Below the pieces are notes generated by a model, which was not told where the DNA came from, did not search any database, and saw only the letters and a list, made by a program, of their open reading frames with translations. A program made the position numbers and the translations under genes. This document shows positions 62,050 to 64,000 of a stretch of 64,000 nt of DNA, piece after piece. The DNA is from Sycobia sp. Sy_11 (taxonomy: Eukaryota; Arthropoda; Insecta; Hymenoptera; Epichrysomallidae): positions 570,001 through 634,000 of the forward strand of contig JACCIC010000028.1 in NCBI GenBank assembly GCA_018907035.1. The letters run 5' to 3'. Within the stretch, counting starts at the first letter, position 1, and each line of letters starts with the position of its first letter.

Positions 62050-63440
62050 TTAATATTAGCGCGTCTTTATTATATAGAGGCGATAAAGGGAGCGCGTGCC
62101 GTTCGAAAATTTGCCAGGCGAGTAATTGCAATTAATTATGTGTGGATCGTATATGAACTTACGCCACGGCTATAATCGGAATAGAAATAGGAGCTTTTTC
62201 TGACACTCCATTAATTTATTTGTTAATTATTGCAACAGTTATCTATTATCGTATCTGCATACGAGGTAAAGAAAGATTTATCTATGTGTGTGTATATACG
62301 AGTTGAAGGATACTAATATTAAACTTTACCGTTAAATTACTGTTTTATTTTTTATTGCTTAAGTACCATACTATAATATGGATTATAGACTCTAATGTTA
62401 AATGATCGATAATACGGTATTCCTGTCATCGAAGAAGGAAATGTTATAGCTTCAAATAAATAATACGACTGTGGGGACTGATGATTGACTTCGTGAGCGA
62501 ATTTGCGCAAAATCGATTGAAACAATTAAAATCAATTTAAACACTATTATTACAGATCATAATTTTCACAACGAATAGCAGAAAATCGCGTTAAAGGAAA
62601 GTTTCTAGTAAATTTTTCCTGTGCCCAATAAATTACTTCTTGATTTACTACATGATTATTCATTTATAGAATTAAAATAAAGTATTATATTTAATTCTAT
62701 AAACCATTTTATTTGGCTGCATGGTGGCCTTTTTAACAGCCGAGCGTTTATCTTACGCGCGCAACATTATGTCGGAAAATCGAGGGGATTCCAGATCCAA
62801 CGTATTGGTATGATCGAAGCTTTATTCGCAGTGTCTAAAAATTAAAATATTTTCCTTTGTAACGCGATGCGCAGCAATTGTCTCATAATTATTATCAAAG
62901 TAAAATTTTCTCCGAAACATGCATTTTCATCCTTGGACCACGTTGAAAGTTTACGTTTAGTTTTAAATAATCCCTCGATCCTGGATCGATTCTTGAAAAA
63001 GAGCGAGTGATTAATTTGTTTGTTTTTTCCAGTTCCGGCCCACATTTCCCCGAGACAATCGATGTTCGTAATAAAGTATATAAAAAATAAAACAAACTAA
63101 AATAATGTATAGTCCGGAGTAAAGTCGATTAAAATTACATTTATTTCCCGATCATCTCTCGACCAAACGTCATCGGGCGATCGGAAGGTCAGGAATAATG
63201 TAGCGTTTGCATTTCAACGCGACAGACGAGGTCACAATTGTGCTCGAGATACATACGTGGCTCTGCTCTATTTTCGAAAATACATTTGCAAATGTAACCC
63301 GAGCATTGGTGATTAGGAAAATATTGTCTTAAAAGTCGGCCGCTTTCAATGCGATTGATCGTTCGGAAAAATGGACAAACGAAATCACGAGTGCCACGTT
63401 CCTCGATGTACACCGGAAATTGTACCTACTGCCAGACTTC
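62050..63440. other. Gene-free AT-rich stretch
   Basis: Nothing recognised; overlapping minus-strand frames at 62842-63095 and 63189-63413 are not recognisable. Confidence 0.6.
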
Positions 63441-63712
63441 TTATATATATACACAGTACTTGGGAAGAAAATCGCTGAAACAGAAACGCTAAAATACCGA
63501 AGCACTGATCAATCTCCGCGGCCCCCTAGCGCCGTACGGGGAACAATGCCAAAAGGAAAAAGGGCCTTCGCGCCGATCTACAGCGAATGCGTCTATTTTA
63601 GAAATTCCCGCGTGCCACTGCATCGAGTCCCGGCCGGCGCGCGCGCGCCGCCGTGCGAGAGCAGAGAAAAAAATCAACGAGGGGGTTGGGGGGTGGGCGG
63701 CGAGAGGGGAAA

Positions 63713-63715
63713 GAG

Positions 63716-63749
<34 letters not shown>
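63713..63749. repeat. (GA)n microsatellite
   Basis: Preceded by a G-rich stretch (63681-63709) that only narrowly misses the canonical G4 pattern. Confidence 0.9.
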
Positions 63750-63751
<2 letters not shown>

Positions 63752-64000
63752 GGAGAGACAGAAAAAGTACAGAAGCAGAAGTAGAGGGGCGCGGTATTAA
63801 GCTCTTGAATCGAGCACCAGTAGAATTCACTCCTATCGCGGCCCGCACTCGCCCCGTCTATATATCATATAGACGTCGGTGAGACTACCGCGGATACAGA
63901 TCCGACGTGATATATAGATATCTAAGTATGTACGCGCGCATACCTATATACGTATATACATAGGGAGAACCCGGTGTCCCGGCATAATCTTCGCGGGCGC

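Overview
This window looks like eukaryotic, non-coding, accessory-type DNA from an arthropod. An insect is most likely, and a hymenopteran such as an ant or wasp is my best guess. The basis is a mosaic of very AT-rich and CpG-rich blocks, extreme dinucleotide microsatellite density ((TA)n, (CT/GA)n, (CA/GT)n and (CG)n), long G/C homopolymers, and a decayed Penelope-like retroelement of a kind common in insects. The species guess is inference from texture and was not searched.

I could not support a single intact protein-coding gene. Nearly every open reading frame above about 100 codons is a microsatellite read as protein (runs of YIYI, HTHT, SLSL, ERER, CVCV), or is of a length expected by chance in this composition. 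I looked by eye for tRNA B-boxes, U6/U1/5S motifs, common conserved insect miRNAs, homeodomain or zinc-finger exons and TTAGG telomere repeats, and saw none. The window reads as an intergenic desert or the inside of a very large intron.

Layout: AT-rich, low-repeat blocks (about 1-2.1, 3-3.9, 5.6-6.5, 7.5-9.3, 11.3-14, 26.1-29.6, 30.4-31.4, 35.3-36.7, 39.5-42.1, 46.9-48.7, 50-52.4 and 53-55.8 kb) alternate with GC-balanced or GC-rich blocks full of microsatellites. The (TA)n tracts, more than 40 of them and mostly 35-62 bp, sit mainly in or beside the GC-richer blocks. The densest clusters are at 29.6-30.4, 32.0-32.8, 34.1-35.3, 38.8-39.3 and 44.2-45.3 kb.

The parts that are not simple sequence are: (1) a minus-strand, frameshifted Penelope-like element remnant at about 41.15-41.63 kb with a recognisable GIY-YIG-type IGQTGR block and a typical GAAACGTC tail; (2) a previously unnamed dispersed repeat, about 60-145 bp, found in three diverged copies at 6.0, 11.3 and 40.9 kb that share a 23-base core; (3) a probable older interspersed repeat at 13.26-13.89 kb; (4) three strong palindromes, at 34986-35057, 43306-43345 and 51659-51696; (5) five canonical G-quadruplex motifs; and (6) a few non-repetitive GC-balanced blocks, such as 16.14-16.43, 20.35-20.65, 45.94-46.52 and 57.3-58.0 kb, that would be the first places to test for conserved regulatory elements. 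No convincing new multi-gene system is present; the dispersed repeat is the best candidate for something undescribed.
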